Positions 34,544 to 44,303 of a stretch of DNA of 64,000 nt are shown here, piece by piece; the stretch's first letter is position 1; every line of letters starts with the position of its first letter. The notes beneath the pieces were generated by a model, which worked only from the letters and a program-made list of their open reading frames with translations, searched no databases and was not told the origin of the DNA. Source of the DNA: JAEZAA01 sp964514485. Its GTDB lineage: Bacteria; Pseudomonadota; Gammaproteobacteria; Pseudomonadales; Oleiphilaceae. The stretch spans positions 1 to 64,000 of the forward strand of contig CAZEWG010000010.1 in the NCBI GenBank assembly GCA_964514485.1, read 5' to 3'. A program made the position numbers and the translations under genes.

Positions 34544-34570
34544 GGATAAGCCTGTCATGCAGGTAAGCCC

Positions 34571-34600
34571 GTCACGCAGGCGAATGCAGCACTGCGTGAC
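34571..34600. terminator. Hairpin between convergent genes
   Basis: GTCACGCAG (34571-34579) pairs with CTGCGTGAC (34592-34600), 9 bp with a 12-base loop, just after the large hypothetical gene and before the convergent peptidoglycan-binding gene. A near copy of the left arm occurs just upstream (CTGTCATGCAGG). Confidence 0.5.
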
Positions 34601-34615
34601 AGGGCGGCATGGTTT

Positions 34616-35032
34616 CTAGAAGAAGAACCAGCCCCGACCGTCCTGTTTCTCCTGGTCGGCCTCGTTACTCTCCGGTTGTGCGGAGTCCGCCTCGGTGGCT
34701 GCTGAAACCTTGGTGGCTTCTGGCTGGACCCGGGGTGTCGAGGGGGCTGAGTTAACTGGGGTAATTCCCAACGCCATCAGAGTGGCATCGTCAATTTGAC
34801 CGGTGGGCACCAGACCCGGTTGTTTGCTCTGGTAGTCGCGAAGGGCTTTTTCGGTGACGGGGTCCATGATCCCGTCGACTGGATTCAGCTCATAGCCAAC
34901 GCCGACCAAGGCATGTTCCAGCGCAAAGATGGTGTGGTCCCGAGGGGGTTCCGCGATTGCCGGCGCAGTGAGCATGGCTAATACAATCGCTTGTGCCCAG
35001 GGGCGTCCCAGGGACTTGTTGCGTACGTGCAT
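34616..35032 (-). CDS. Secreted protein with peptidoglycan-binding-like domain
   Basis: The 138-residue protein has a signal peptide (APAIAEP) and then one domain of the PG_binding_1 type (residues 34-95). It shows FALEHALVGVGYELNPVDGIMDPVTEKALRDYQSK and LVPTGQIDDATLMALG. A low-complexity acidic tail (EATKVSAATEADSAQPESNEADQEKQ) ends in GRGWFFF. Such domains bind cell-wall peptides or act as fold modules for hydrolases. No catalytic domain is present. AAGGAG precedes the ATG. Confidence 0.8.
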   Translation of the reverse strand: MHVRNKSLGRPWAQAIVLAMLTAPAIAEPPRDHTIFALEHALVGVGYELNPVDGIMDPVTEKALRDYQSKQPGLVPTGQIDDATLMALGITPVNSAPSTPRVQPEATKVSAATEADSAQPESNEADQEKQDGRGWFFF

Positions 35033-35420
35033 TGCTTTCTCCTTATGGTCACTAAACCCGATCGTAGATATGGGCGACAGGTGTCCGCCGTGTGACTTCG
35101 GCGCCTCGGAGGGAAGCAGGGTGGGTTAAGGGAAGGATCCTGAGCGGCTGTGTCTCAGGGTGAAGGCTGCCTCCGAATGTCCCAGCTACGGTTGATTCAT
35201 GTGGCTCAGGTTGAAGGCCACGGTTTATCTTTTGTTGTTGAATCGTGGACCAGTGTAAAACACTACACCCCCTCATGAAACACCTGGGCCAGTGGCAGGT
35301 TGAAACCACCGGGCTCATTCATCAGAACTATAAAACACCCATCAGGAATTAGACGCCCGGTGCATAGTCGGTGAAGCCCGGGCTGCACCACCTTCCAGCT
35401 CCCTCATTAGGAGGCGGCCC
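35033..35420. other. Divergent intergenic region, no gene seen
   Basis: These 388 bases separate the peptidoglycan-binding protein from the phosphoribosyltransferase gene. A short open frame on the minus strand (35052-35318) has no ribosome site or recognisable product. ACTATAAAACACCC near 35325-35340 is a possible -10 region, but no matching -35 box is visible. Confidence 0.45.
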
Positions 35421-36497
35421 ATGCAATTACCTCTCAAGAATCGTCGCGAAGCCGGTCGAGCTCTGGCTTTGCTATTGGATGACTTTCGGGGGCGGGACGA
35501 TGTGCAGGTGCTGGCATTACCCCGTGGTGGCGTGCCGGTGGCCTATGAAGTCGCCCTGGCACTGGATGTGGATCTGGACGTGCTGATCGTGCGCAAGCTA
35601 GGCGTGCCAGGACACGAAGAGCTGGCCATGGGGGCGATTGCCAGCGGGGGTGAGCGGGTGATGAATCAGGATATCGTGTTGTTTCACCAGATCCCACCGG
35701 AGGTCGTTGATCAAGTGGTTGCCCGGGAAACCCAGGAACTGGAACGGCGTGAGCGCGCCTATCGGGCCGATCGGCCGCTGCCGGAATTGCAGGGCAAGAC
35801 GGTCATCATTGTTGATGACGGCCTGGCAACCGGCGCCACCATGCGGGCCGCCATCACTGCCGTGAGTCGTCAGAATCCCGCCTGGCTGGTGGTGGCGGTG
35901 CCGGTGGCAGCGTCGGTCACCATCAATCAGCTGCGAACGGTTGTGAATGAGTGCATTGTTTTGACGACACCGGAGCCACTTTTTGCCATCGGGCAATGGT
36001 ACCAGGACTTTTCACAGACCAGTGATGACGAGGTCAAGCATTTACTGGCGGATGCTTGGAGCCGTCAGGGGGCGGCCAGAGCAGAGGCTTTGGACGAAGA
36101 AGCGATTCAGTTGACGAAAGTAGTGCCGGGACAGTGGCAACGCTTTTGCCAATCGTTTGGCGCTGATCATCGGGGCTGGCTGGTGACCTTGGGGGAGGTG
36201 GATACCCAGCAGTTGCAGGAGCAGCCGGAGCGGGCCCGCACCGCCATGCGCAAGCGGGTCGATGGTGTTCCGCTGCGCAATGTGGCTTATGACTCCGGCC
36301 AGAATGCCGTGTTGGTCGAGGTCAGTGAAGACCAGCAGGCCCGTCAGGTATCTGTGGATCATCCGGTCAGCCTGTACCGGGAACGGGTGCAGGATTCCGA
36401 CAAGGGGTTACGGATTGATACGGAATCCGGCACCTCCATGCTGGTGGAGTTTCATCCCGTCCCCTCTCCGGCGGAGCGAGCGGGAGTTCAGCGCTGA
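35421..36497 (+). CDS. Phosphoribosyltransferase fused to a DUF5335-like domain
   Basis: Residues 1-215 are a PRTase of the type annotated as phosphoribosyltransferase family, with LALPRGGVPVAYEVA and the PRPP loop VIIVDDGLATGATM. Residues 235-350 resemble the DUF5335 domain: the WQRFCQSFGADHRGWLVTLGEV opening and the HPVSLYRERVQDSDKGLRIDTESGTSMLVEF end. The family transfers or binds phosphoribosyl groups, but no base is suggested. The fusion is unusual and may couple a sensing domain to the enzyme. The gene has an AGGAGG site and its end overlaps the next, convergent gene by ten bases. Confidence 0.8.
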   Translation: MQLPLKNRREAGRALALLLDDFRGRDDVQVLALPRGGVPVAYEVALALDVDLDVLIVRKLGVPGHEELAMGAIASGGERVMNQDIVLFHQIPPEVVDQVVARETQELERRERAYRADRPLPELQGKTVIIVDDGLATGATMRAAITAVSRQNPAWLVVAVPVAASVTINQLRTVVNECIVLTTPEPLFAIGQWYQDFSQTSDDEVKHLLADAWSRQGAARAEALDEEAIQLTKVVPGQWQRFCQSFGADHRGWLVTLGEVDTQQLQEQPERARTAMRKRVDGVPLRNVAYDSGQNAVLVEVSEDQQARQVSVDHPVSLYRERVQDSDKGLRIDTESGTSMLVEFHPVPSPAERAGVQR

Positions 36498-37066
36498 TCC
36501 GGCTGCATGCCATTGCGGACCTCCACCGGTAGCTGGGCGACCCGCTCGTGATGGCGAGCCTGGTTCAGATGAGGCCACCACTCATACAGAAAAATCTCGA
36601 TGGGGCGCCACATGGCCACCCAGCCCATGATCAGAAGGCCCTCCCTTAAAATGTGACTGCCAAAACTGTTCACATCGCTGAGGGCCTGGCTGAGCAGGAA
36701 ACAAACCGTCAGGAAGGAGAGACCAACGGCGAGGCTGATGCGGCCCCGCTGGAGTTCTTTGCGCAGCCGTTGGCGGTGTACCCTGGCCCGGTACAGGAAA
36801 TAGCTCTCCAGGCTGGTACTAACCAGGGCCTGTGCTTCCGCGAGATGCTCCGTGGGTAAATAGACCAGGATCCGGACCGGAGCGCCCGCCGGGAGCTCCT
36901 TCACACTTTCCAGAATATAGGCGGCCGCCTCTTCGTCCAGATCCCGACGCCAGAAAGGGGCGGGGTCCAGGTTATCGAAAAGTTGTTCGAGCTGATCGAT
37001 CCGAATTTCCACCAGCCAAGTGTCACCCTCTTGTCGATAAACGGGGCGGGATTTGTTACGCAACAT
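36488..37066 (-). CDS. Membrane protein of unknown function
   Basis: The 192-residue protein has a soluble N-terminal part of about 110 residues (residues 14-80 with WLVEIRIDQLEQLFDNLDPAPFWRRDLDEEAAAYILES-like text). Two membrane helices follow (about residues 113-130 and 138-158), then a short tail. I do not recognise a family. GGAG precedes the ATG. The end overlaps the convergent phosphoribosyltransferase gene by ten bases. It may be functionally tied to that neighbour but nothing shows it. Confidence 0.7.
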   Translation of the reverse strand: MLRNKSRPVYRQEGDTWLVEIRIDQLEQLFDNLDPAPFWRRDLDEEAAAYILESVKELPAGAPVRILVYLPTEHLAEAQALVSTSLESYFLYRARVHRQRLRKELQRGRISLAVGLSFLTVCFLLSQALSDVNSFGSHILREGLLIMGWVAMWRPIEIFLYEWWPHLNQARHHERVAQLPVEVRNGMQPDQR

Positions 37067-37312
37067 GCAGGACTCCGCTCATTGAAACTGCTGGCCGGCC
37101 CCGGGTGCGCCCATTGTGGGAGGTTAGGCCGGCTGGTGACATGATCGCATGGAAAGCGGAATCAGGTGAATGGGGTTGGAAAACTTGCTGGGCAGTTAGC
37201 CGAGTCCATCGTGCAAACCTTTGGTTCGTCTGCCAAAATAAGAGCTTCCGAATTCCCGCTGCCAGGGGGGATGGCCTGCATGAACACGCTACATGTTTAG
37301 GATACAACAGCC

Positions 37313-38953
37313 GTGATTTTTTTGACTCTGTCGCTGGCCCTGGGTGGCCTGGGAATGTTGTTTTTGGGCATGAATATGATGACCGACGGGCTGCGCCTGG
37401 CGGCGGGTGACTCGCTGCGCACCTGGTTGGCCCATTCCACCGCCACCAGGCCACGGGCGGCGGGCAGTGGCTTTCTGCTCACGGCCTTGGTGCAGTCTTC
37501 CGGGGTGGTTAGTGTCACCACCCTGGGCTTTACCAACGCCGGTATCCTGGGCATGAGGCAAGCCGCCTGGGTGATTTTTGGCAGCAACGTGGGCACCACG
37601 CTTACCGCCTGGATTGTGGCCCTAATTGGCTTGAACCTGAAAATTGACGTGCTGGCACTGCCGTTTATCGGCATTGGCGTCATCATGCAGTTGGCGGCTG
37701 GCTCCCGGCGAATGGGGCATATCGGCTCAGCCTTGGCGGGCTTTGGCCTGCTCTTTCTCGGGCTGGATTTCATGAAAAACGCCTTTGCTGATACGGCCAC
37801 CCTGTTTCCGGTGGCCAAGCTGGGCGCGGGCACCATTTGGGATCTCATGACCGCGGTTCTGGCGGGTGCGGTGTTGACCGCCTTGATGCAATCCTCAACC
37901 GCCTCCCTAGCGGTCGTCCTGACCGCTTCAGCCCAAGGGTTGGTGACGCCCATGCTGGGGGCCGCCCTGGTGATTGGTGCCAACGTCGGCTCCACCTTTA
38001 TGGTGGTGCTCGCCGCGATGGGAGCCACGGCGGCGGCGAAACGGCTGGCAACGATCCATGTCAGCTTCAACGTGATCACGGCCATTACGGCCTTCCTGCT
38101 GCTGTCGCCCCTGTGGTGGATCACCTCCATACTGGCCACCACCCTGCACCAAAACACTTTGGCTGCTCAGCTGGCCGTTTTCCATAGCCTGTTTAATGTG
38201 CTGGGGTTGTTGATGATGTGGCCGCTGGCGGATTACCTGCTGAAATGGGTGGAAGGGTTGTTTCGCCAGCGGGAAGTGGCGCCTACTAAACTTCAGTATC
38301 TGGATGAGACCGTTATGACGGTGCCGGAGATGGGAGTGGCGGCGCTGTCCTCGGAACTGGAGCGGGTGTTTATGAAACTGGTCAAGCAGGCCAGAGGCTG
38401 CCTGCAAGGCGATGCCAACGCCCTTGCAAGCGAGGCCACCGTGCGTGACCTGCTGCTTGCCATCAACAAGTTCAGCAGTCGTCTCAGTCAGCAGAGCCTG
38501 GCCAACCTGGGGGTGTCCGATCGCCTGCTGGATCTGCTGCAAGTCCAGTTTGCCTGTGGCAAGTTACAGGATCTTCTGAAAGAGCTGACCATTGAAACGG
38601 CTGGCGCGGAACATGCCGAACACCCCCGGTCGCAATTGATGGCAGCCTTGGAAGCCCTGCTGACCCGGTTGGAACAGGACCCTCAAAATGCGGCTGAGCT
38701 GGCGGAAGATCGTCAGCGGATCAAGGCCGGCCGTCAGCTGTTGCGCAGCCATTTGCTGCATGAGCTGCAGGTTCATGGCGGCGGCTCGCCCGCGGAGGTG
38801 GCCCGGCGCTTGGCATTTTATGATGTCTGGGAGCTGATGGCCCGGCAGATGACGGAAATCGCCAATCTGCTCTGGAAACCCCAGGAGGAGCCTACTGACG
38901 CCGGGGCAGAGGAGGCAGGCGTGGCGATGATCCATTCCGACACGCCTTCGTAG
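37313..38953 (+). CDS. Na+/phosphate cotransporter family protein (NptA/YjbB type) with PhoU-like tail
   Basis: This 546-residue protein has about eight membrane helices in two repeats with the QSSGVVSVTTLGF and QSSTASLAVVLT motifs, which hold the Na+ and phosphate sites. A cytoplasmic tail of about 190 residues has PhoU-like helical bundles (VMTVPEMGVAALSSELERVF and beyond). The GTG at 37313 is used because the first membrane helix starts there. Members export or import phosphate with sodium; the family YjbB has been shown to export phosphate. No pho box was identified in the 246 bases upstream, and no phosphate regulon genes are near. Confidence 0.9.
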   Translation: MIFLTLSLALGGLGMLFLGMNMMTDGLRLAAGDSLRTWLAHSTATRPRAAGSGFLLTALVQSSGVVSVTTLGFTNAGILGMRQAAWVIFGSNVGTTLTAWIVALIGLNLKIDVLALPFIGIGVIMQLAAGSRRMGHIGSALAGFGLLFLGLDFMKNAFADTATLFPVAKLGAGTIWDLMTAVLAGAVLTALMQSSTASLAVVLTASAQGLVTPMLGAALVIGANVGSTFMVVLAAMGATAAAKRLATIHVSFNVITAITAFLLLSPLWWITSILATTLHQNTLAAQLAVFHSLFNVLGLLMMWPLADYLLKWVEGLFRQREVAPTKLQYLDETVMTVPEMGVAALSSELERVFMKLVKQARGCLQGDANALASEATVRDLLLAINKFSSRLSQQSLANLGVSDRLLDLLQVQFACGKLQDLLKELTIETAGAEHAEHPRSQLMAALEALLTRLEQDPQNAAELAEDRQRIKAGRQLLRSHLLHELQVHGGGSPAEVARRLAFYDVWELMARQMTEIANLLWKPQEEPTDAGAEEAGVAMIHSDTPS

Positions 38954-38972
38954 TCAGTGTCTCAAGCGGGGG

Positions 38973-39401
38973 CTAGTTAATTTCCTTGAAACGGTAAACC
39001 AGCCCTTGGCGGCCACTGATCATATAGTGCTGCAGATGGCGCTGGCCTGCGTCATAGCTCCGGGCTTCGGCCCGGTCATAGGCGACGCAACGGTCCAGAA
39101 CCGCATCACTCCAGAAAAACACTTCATGCCGGCTGCCTTCGTCCTTAAAGCAGTACAAGTCATGCTCGTTGCCGGTCATGTAGGTGTAGACCGTCAGCCG
39201 ATAGCGATCATCCGTCGCCTTTTCAATTTCCAGAACCTTGACCCGCAACCGGAATCCTGACGCCAGCAGCGAACGGACTTGCTGCTGGTCGAAGTCCTGA
39301 TCATCCAGAGAACGAAACTCTGGCGGTGTAATCGCACCCTGCGCTTTAAGTGTGTTCCCTCGCTCGGTTGTCTGAGGTAGTTCGAAGACTTCAAAAGCCA
39401 T
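38973..39401 (-). CDS. Small hypothetical protein
   Basis: The 142-residue protein has no signal peptide or membrane helix. Its middle is beta-rich (FRLRVKVLEIEKATDDRYRLTVYTYMTG) and it contains one cysteine pair candidate (LYCFKDEG and DRCVAYD). I do not recognise a family. It is convergent with the phosphate transporter gene, 19 bases from its stop. Confidence 0.6.
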   Translation of the reverse strand: MAFEVFELPQTTERGNTLKAQGAITPPEFRSLDDQDFDQQQVRSLLASGFRLRVKVLEIEKATDDRYRLTVYTYMTGNEHDLYCFKDEGSRHEVFFWSDAVLDRCVAYDRAEARSYDAGQRHLQHYMISGRQGLVYRFKEIN

Positions 39402-39702
39402 GGGGTGTACCTGTGTTGTCTTGGGTATGAATGGAGACTAGTTGCCCATCAGGAGGGCGTCAAAGACAAGATTTTGTTGCTTCTGGCGGGTGGGTCACCA
39501 GGAGTATAACCCTGGTGGCGCCTGATAAAAAACCACTAACTTTGACTCCGGGCGAGAGCCCTTCCTTGTGAGGGGTATGGGCGTTCTTTATCTTCTGGTG
39601 AGCAGGCAGGGAAAGGCTCAATAACGCTACTCCAACTTACGTTACCTCCTGGCTGCACTGGACTCCTCCCTCCGAGATTCCTGGATGCAGAAGGATGTGC
39701 GG
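39402..39702. other. Divergent intergenic region before the P-type ATPase
   Basis: The roughly 300 bases hold no gene. A CACCAGG / CCTGGTG inverted repeat with an eight-base loop lies near 39496-39517 and may be an operator or a leader hairpin. No clear promoter pair was read. Confidence 0.45.
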
Positions 39703-42700
39703 ATGCAACTGTTACCCCGAATTCGTCAGAGTTTCCGCTATGTGCTGGGTCAGAACCGGCAAAGCTGGAGCAGTGGCAGTATCTTGTATGTCGAACTGCG
39801 CAGTGGCTGTGCTCACGATAGTGGATTTTTAGACCGTCTGGAAGCGGTGCTGGAACAGGCTCCGGAAGTACTTTGGAGCCGCTATGTGCCGGAACTGGAA
39901 CGGCTGGTGATCGCCAAGGCCCACAAGGATCTGAGTGATGCCACGGTCTTGGGTTTAATCCGGGCCGTTGAGCAGGAGTTTGATTACCAGCGCAAACTGT
40001 TCAAGACCCACACCCGCTTCCCGGGAGAGGGCGCGTTGCTGGCGCAAACCGGGCTGCAAATTGCGGCCGATGTTGCCGGGCTGGCGTTGGGCACTGTGTT
40101 GGGCCGCTCCAAGGGACGTCGGACCCGGATGTTCACCGACTTCAGCGCCCTGGTGACCTTGGTCGATAACTTTCCGGAGTTGCGCGAACCCCTGGTGAGC
40201 TGGCTGGGCCGGGATAATGTGGACATGTTGTTGAGCCTGTCGGCCACCTTCAGTGAGTCCATGACCAAGGGGCGCTCCGGGGGAGTGCTGAGGATGGCTC
40301 TCAGGCTGCAGGAGTGGAGTGCGATCCAGGCCCGTAAGGGTGTCTGGCGGGATCTGGAGGCGCACTGTCTGGACTTGTGGGAAAGTGCCAGTCGCCTGCG
40401 GGGCAGCTTTCAGCGCCGTGTGACACCGCTTCCCAATGGCCCGATCGAAGACTACACCGCCACCTCCGAGAAACTGGCCATGGCGGGTTTCAGTGTGGAG
40501 CTGGCCAACACCCATGACTTGACCAATGCCACCGCCGCGTTGTTTGCCGCGGCTCCCAAGCCCGCCAACTACGGTCGGGAGGCCTTCTGTATCGAGCTGG
40601 AGCGGCGTCTGGCCAAGGCCGGCGTGTTGGTGGTAGAGCCACGGTGCCTGCGGGCCGTGGACCGGGTTTCCCGCGTGTTGGTGGATGCCCGGTTACTGGC
40701 GCAGGTGCGCGGCTCCGTGTCGACGGTCAAGCCCTTTGCTGAGGTTGAGGACCTGTACGGGCGTTTGGAGCGTATGGTGAGCCGCAATCAACTGACGGAA
40801 CAGGAGGATGGTGCAGCCTGGCGAATTGAGACCCCCGCCCAGGGGGAGAGGCTGCCAGAAGCGGTGCGGGACTGGTGGCAGGAATCTGGCCAGCCCCTGT
40901 CAGATCTCCGGCTGCTGTGGCGTGGACCAAAGCTGATCGCGGCGGCCCTGGTTCAGGAAGTGCTGGACTCCACGGTGGAGACGGTCCTGGCCCGGGTGCG
41001 CAGGACCGGGGCCAGCCTGGTGATCGTGGGTGAGGAGCAGGATATCCCCCAGAGCTGCCGGGTTTATCAGCAGATGGGTTATCGCCAGGCCAGGCGCTCC
41101 ATCCGGCGCTGGCAGGCGGATGGAGAGGTGATTCTTGCGGTCGGCTGGAGTGAGGTGCTGATGGGGGCGGATATTGGCATCGGCGCCCTGATGGGAGATG
41201 GCGCCTGGCCCGGTCATGCCCATCTGCTCACCCGTGACCCCATGGATACCCTCTGGCGGTTCGCCATTGCCCGGGATCAAGGACGCAAGACCGCCGAGCA
41301 AAGCGTGATCCTGTCTCAAATCGAAACCTTCAGTGGCCTGATCCTGTCCCTCAACAAACTGGACATGGAAACGGTGCGGCGGATTCGCCAGAGCGCCAAT
41401 ATTGCCAGTGCCATTGCCATGATCAATGGCATCCGTCAGGCCCGACAGGTGGATGCCTTACCCCAAGAGCTGCGCCTGGACCCGGCACCCTGGCACGCCA
41501 TGGACGTGGACACCGCCTTGCGGCGGTTGGAGTCCAACCTGGAAGGGTTGAGTTGGGAGCAGGCCCGGCAGCGCTTGTCGGAGCCGGTCTCGGAGCCCAG
41601 CGCCCTGTTGCACTTCCTGAACGCGGTCACCGCCGAGCTGGGCGGCCCCTTGGTGCCCGTGCTACTGGCGGGGGCGGGGCTGTCCGCCCTGACCGGCGCT
41701 TTGCTGGATGCGGGTTTAATCGGCGCGGTCGTTGCCATTAACGGCATGGTGGGAGGGATTCAGCGGTATCGCACGGAACATCAGCTGCGCTCCCTGGACC
41801 ATCAGGAGCGACGCAGGGTGCGCTGTTTGCGGGATGGCCGAGAGGTCGCTTTGGAGGCCGAGGTCCTGGTGCCGGGAGATGTGATCCTGCTGGAGGCGGG
41901 CGAGGTGGTTCCCGCCGATTGTCGCCTGCTGGAAGGCAATCACCTGGAAATGGACGAATCCTCTCTCACCGGCGAGTCGCTGCCGGTGGCCAAGCGGGTT
42001 CGCCCCAGTTATTCCGTCACCCTGGCTGATCGCAGCTCCATGCTATTTGAGGGAACCGTGGTGGCGGTGGGTGAGGCCAAAGCCTTGGTGGTGGCCCACA
42101 AGGATGTCTCCGAATCCCGTCGGGCCCATTATCTCCAGCCCACCGCCAGTAGTGGCGTGGAGTCCCGGTTGGACAGCCTGACCGCGATTACCTTGCCGGT
42201 GGCGGCATTTTCCGGCATCGGAGTGATGATTTCAGGGCTTTCCCGAAACCAGCCCGTTTCCGAGATGGTGGGGGCCGGCGTGAGTCTGGCGGTGGCGGCG
42301 GTGCCGGAAGGGCTGCCGTTACTGTCGACCATGGCACAGCTGGCGGCCGCGGGCCGGTTGGCCGAAACCGGGGCGGTGGTGCGTAATCCGCGGGCAATCG
42401 AGGCATTGGGCCGGATGACGGTGCTGTGCGCGGACAAGACCGGCACGCTCACCGAAGGCGCCCTGGCGTTACGGGTCGTGGCTCTGGAAGGGGAGCTGCA
42501 GGCGATTAACAGCCTCAATGACGATGGCCGGGAGCTGCTGGCGATCAGCCTGATGGCCAGCCCTGAAGACAACAGGGGTAAGGGCCTGGCGCATATCACC
42601 GATAATGCGGTGCTCCAGGCCGCTCGGGAATACAACGAGGACCTGTTCGATGAAACCGGGGCCTGGCAGCGTATCAAGGAACTCCCGTTTCGCTCGGAGC

Positions 42701-44265
42701 GGGGTTACCACGCCACCCTGGCGGAGCGTCACGGTAAACGCTGGATCTGCGTCAAGGGCGCTCCCGATGTGCTGGTGCCGTTTTGTGACCGTTGGAAGCG
42801 GGGTACCGGGCGGGTGACCCGCATCAACAGCAAGTCGCGACAAAAGATTCTGGATTTGTCCCATGATCTGGCGACTCGGGGTTACCGGGTGTTGGCGGTG
42901 GCGGAGCGGGAAGCGGTCAGCGATGTCTTGAACGAGAACAAAATCGAGCGGCTGATTTTTCGGGGCTTTCTGGCGCTGGCTGATCCGGTGCGGGCCACCG
43001 CGCGGGAGGCGGTGGAGGCGTTACACCATGCCGGCGTGGGGGTGAAGATTGTCACCGGCGATCACCCGGTGACGGCCTTGTCGATTGCCCGGGAGCTGGG
43101 CATTGACGCGGAACGCGCGGTGATGACCGGCTCTGATATTGAAGGGCTGAGTGATCAGGCCCTGGCGGCGCGGGTGTCTAAAGTGCGGGTCTTCGCCCGG
43201 GTCACGCCCCGGCAGAAGGCGCGGATTGTCGCCGCCTTGCAAAGCACCGGAGAGGTGGTGGGCATGACCGGGGATGGCGCGAATGATGCCGCCGCCATGC
43301 GCCTGGCCGATGTGGGAATTGCCCTGGGCGAGCGGAGTACCGCCGCGGCCCGCGCGGCCGCCGACCTGCTGGTGACCGATGGGCGGATTGAAACCATTGT
43401 CGCGGCCGTGTTGGAAGGGCGGGGGTTGTGGAGTAACGTGCGGGATGCGGTTGCCTTGTTGGTGGGCGGGAACCTGGGAGAAATCGGCTTTACCCTGTTG
43501 GGCAGCCTGGTGGATGGACGATCTCCCCTGAGTGCGCGCCAGTTGTTGCTGGTCAACCTGTTGACGGACACCTTGCCGGCGCTGGCGGTGGCGCTGCGCC
43601 GACCCCAAGGAGTCTCCCCGGAACAGTTACTGGGCGAGGGGCCGGATGTTTCCTTGGGCGAGGCCCTGACCCGGGATATCCAATGGCGCGCGGGGCTGAC
43701 CACGGGGATTACCTCGGTTTCCTGGCTGATGGCCCGCCTGTTCGGCAGCCCGCAACGGGCGTCTACCGTGGCCTTGCTGGCGCTGGTGGGCGGGCAGCTG
43801 GGGCAGGCCATCATGGCCGGGCGGGGCAGCCGTGAAGTGGTGCTGGCCGCCGTTGGTACCTGGCTGGCCTTGGCGGCCATCGTCCAGACTCCCGGGCTGA
43901 GCAATCTGTTCGGATGTCGTCCGCTGGGACCTCTGGGTTGGGCTCAGGCGGTGAGTGCCATTGGCGTGTCGGTGCTGGGCTCCCGTTGGATGCCTCAGCT
44001 GCAGCACTGGAGCCAGACTGCCGCGCACCGGTTGATCAACGGTGTCCAGGACTGGTTGTCGGATGAGGAAGATGCCGAGCTCATTGCCTTGCCACCTCCG
44101 GAGGGTGAGGACGGGGAGATCACGCTGGCCCAGTGGATGCCGGATCTCACCGAATGGCTGCGGGCGCCGGAACGGATGGTGCGGGAGATGCAGGCCTGGT
44201 TGGTGGGCGAGGAAACAGAAGCGCGGGAATCAGTGTTGGAAGGAGACTATCAGGTACTGCATTGA
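39703..44265 (+). CDS. Giant P-type cation ATPase with degenerate N-terminal ATPase-like half (CtpI-like)
   Basis: The protein has 1520 residues from the ATG at 39703 (AAGGA seven bases upstream); an ATG at 39685 is the alternative. Residues 30-95 look like a heavy-metal-associated fold without its CxxC. Residues about 280-560 read as a degenerate copy of the ATPase cytoplasmic domains: CLRAVDRVSRVLVDARL stands where the phosphorylation motif should be, and ADIGIGALMGDG near the hinge. The C-terminal part is a full pump: membrane helices, TGES (756-759), DKTGT (Asp911), TGDHPVTALS and MTGDGAND (Asp1191), then more membrane helices. The transported ion cannot be named. This architecture matches mycobacterial CtpI/CtpH-type pumps. 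It is a single gene. Confidence 0.85.
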   Translation: MQLLPRIRQSFRYVLGQNRQSWSSGSILYVELRSGCAHDSGFLDRLEAVLEQAPEVLWSRYVPELERLVIAKAHKDLSDATVLGLIRAVEQEFDYQRKLFKTHTRFPGEGALLAQTGLQIAADVAGLALGTVLGRSKGRRTRMFTDFSALVTLVDNFPELREPLVSWLGRDNVDMLLSLSATFSESMTKGRSGGVLRMALRLQEWSAIQARKGVWRDLEAHCLDLWESASRLRGSFQRRVTPLPNGPIEDYTATSEKLAMAGFSVELANTHDLTNATAALFAAAPKPANYGREAFCIELERRLAKAGVLVVEPRCLRAVDRVSRVLVDARLLAQVRGSVSTVKPFAEVEDLYGRLERMVSRNQLTEQEDGAAWRIETPAQGERLPEAVRDWWQESGQPLSDLRLLWRGPKLIAAALVQEVLDSTVETVLARVRRTGASLVIVGEEQDIPQSCRVYQQMGYRQARRSIRRWQADGEVILAVGWSEVLMGADIGIGALMGDGAWPGHAHLLTRDPMDTLWRFAIARDQGRKTAEQSVILSQIETFSGLILSLNKLDMETVRRIRQSANIASAIAMINGIRQARQVDALPQELRLDPAPWHAMDVDTALRRLESNLEGLSWEQARQRLSEPVSEPSALLHFLNAVTAELGGPLVPVLLAGAGLSALTGALLDAGLIGAVVAINGMVGGIQRYRTEHQLRSLDHQERRRVRCLRDGREVALEAEVLVPGDVILLEAGEVVPADCRLLEGNHLEMDESSLTGESLPVAKRVRPSYSVTLADRSSMLFEGTVVAVGEAKALVVAHKDVSESRRAHYLQPTASSGVESRLDSLTAITLPVAAFSGIGVMISGLSRNQPVSEMVGAGVSLAVAAVPEGLPLLSTMAQLAAAGRLAETGAVVRNPRAIEALGRMTVLCADKTGTLTEGALALRVVALEGELQAINSLNDDGRELLAISLMASPEDNRGKGLAHITDNAVLQAAREYNEDLFDETGAWQRIKELPFRSERGYHATLAERHGKRWICVKGAPDVLVPFCDRWKRGTGRVTRINSKSRQKILDLSHDLATRGYRVLAVAEREAVSDVLNENKIERLIFRGFLALADPVRATAREAVEALHHAGVGVKIVTGDHPVTALSIARELGIDAERAVMTGSDIEGLSDQALAARVSKVRVFARVTPRQKARIVAALQSTGEVVGMTGDGANDAAAMRLADVGIALGERSTAAARAAADLLVTDGRIETIVAAVLEGRGLWSNVRDAVALLVGGNLGEIGFTLLGSLVDGRSPLSARQLLLVNLLTDTLPALAVALRRPQGVSPEQLLGEGPDVSLGEALTRDIQWRAGLTTGITSVSWLMARLFGSPQRASTVALLALVGGQLGQAIMAGRGSREVVLAAVGTWLALAAIVQTPGLSNLFGCRPLGPLGWAQAVSAIGVSVLGSRWMPQLQHWSQTAAHRLINGVQDWLSDEEDAELIALPPPEGEDGEITLAQWMPDLTEWLRAPERMVREMQAWLVGEETEARESVLEGDYQVLH

Positions 44266-44303
44266 GCGGCCCGCAGACCGCTCGCAAGACTGGCGACTAG
44301 CGC

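Noticed and set aside
35052..35318. An 88-codon minus-strand frame in the intergenic region
   Set aside because: It lacks a ribosome site and the residues look like translated non-coding DNA (many Pro, His, Arg and Cys).
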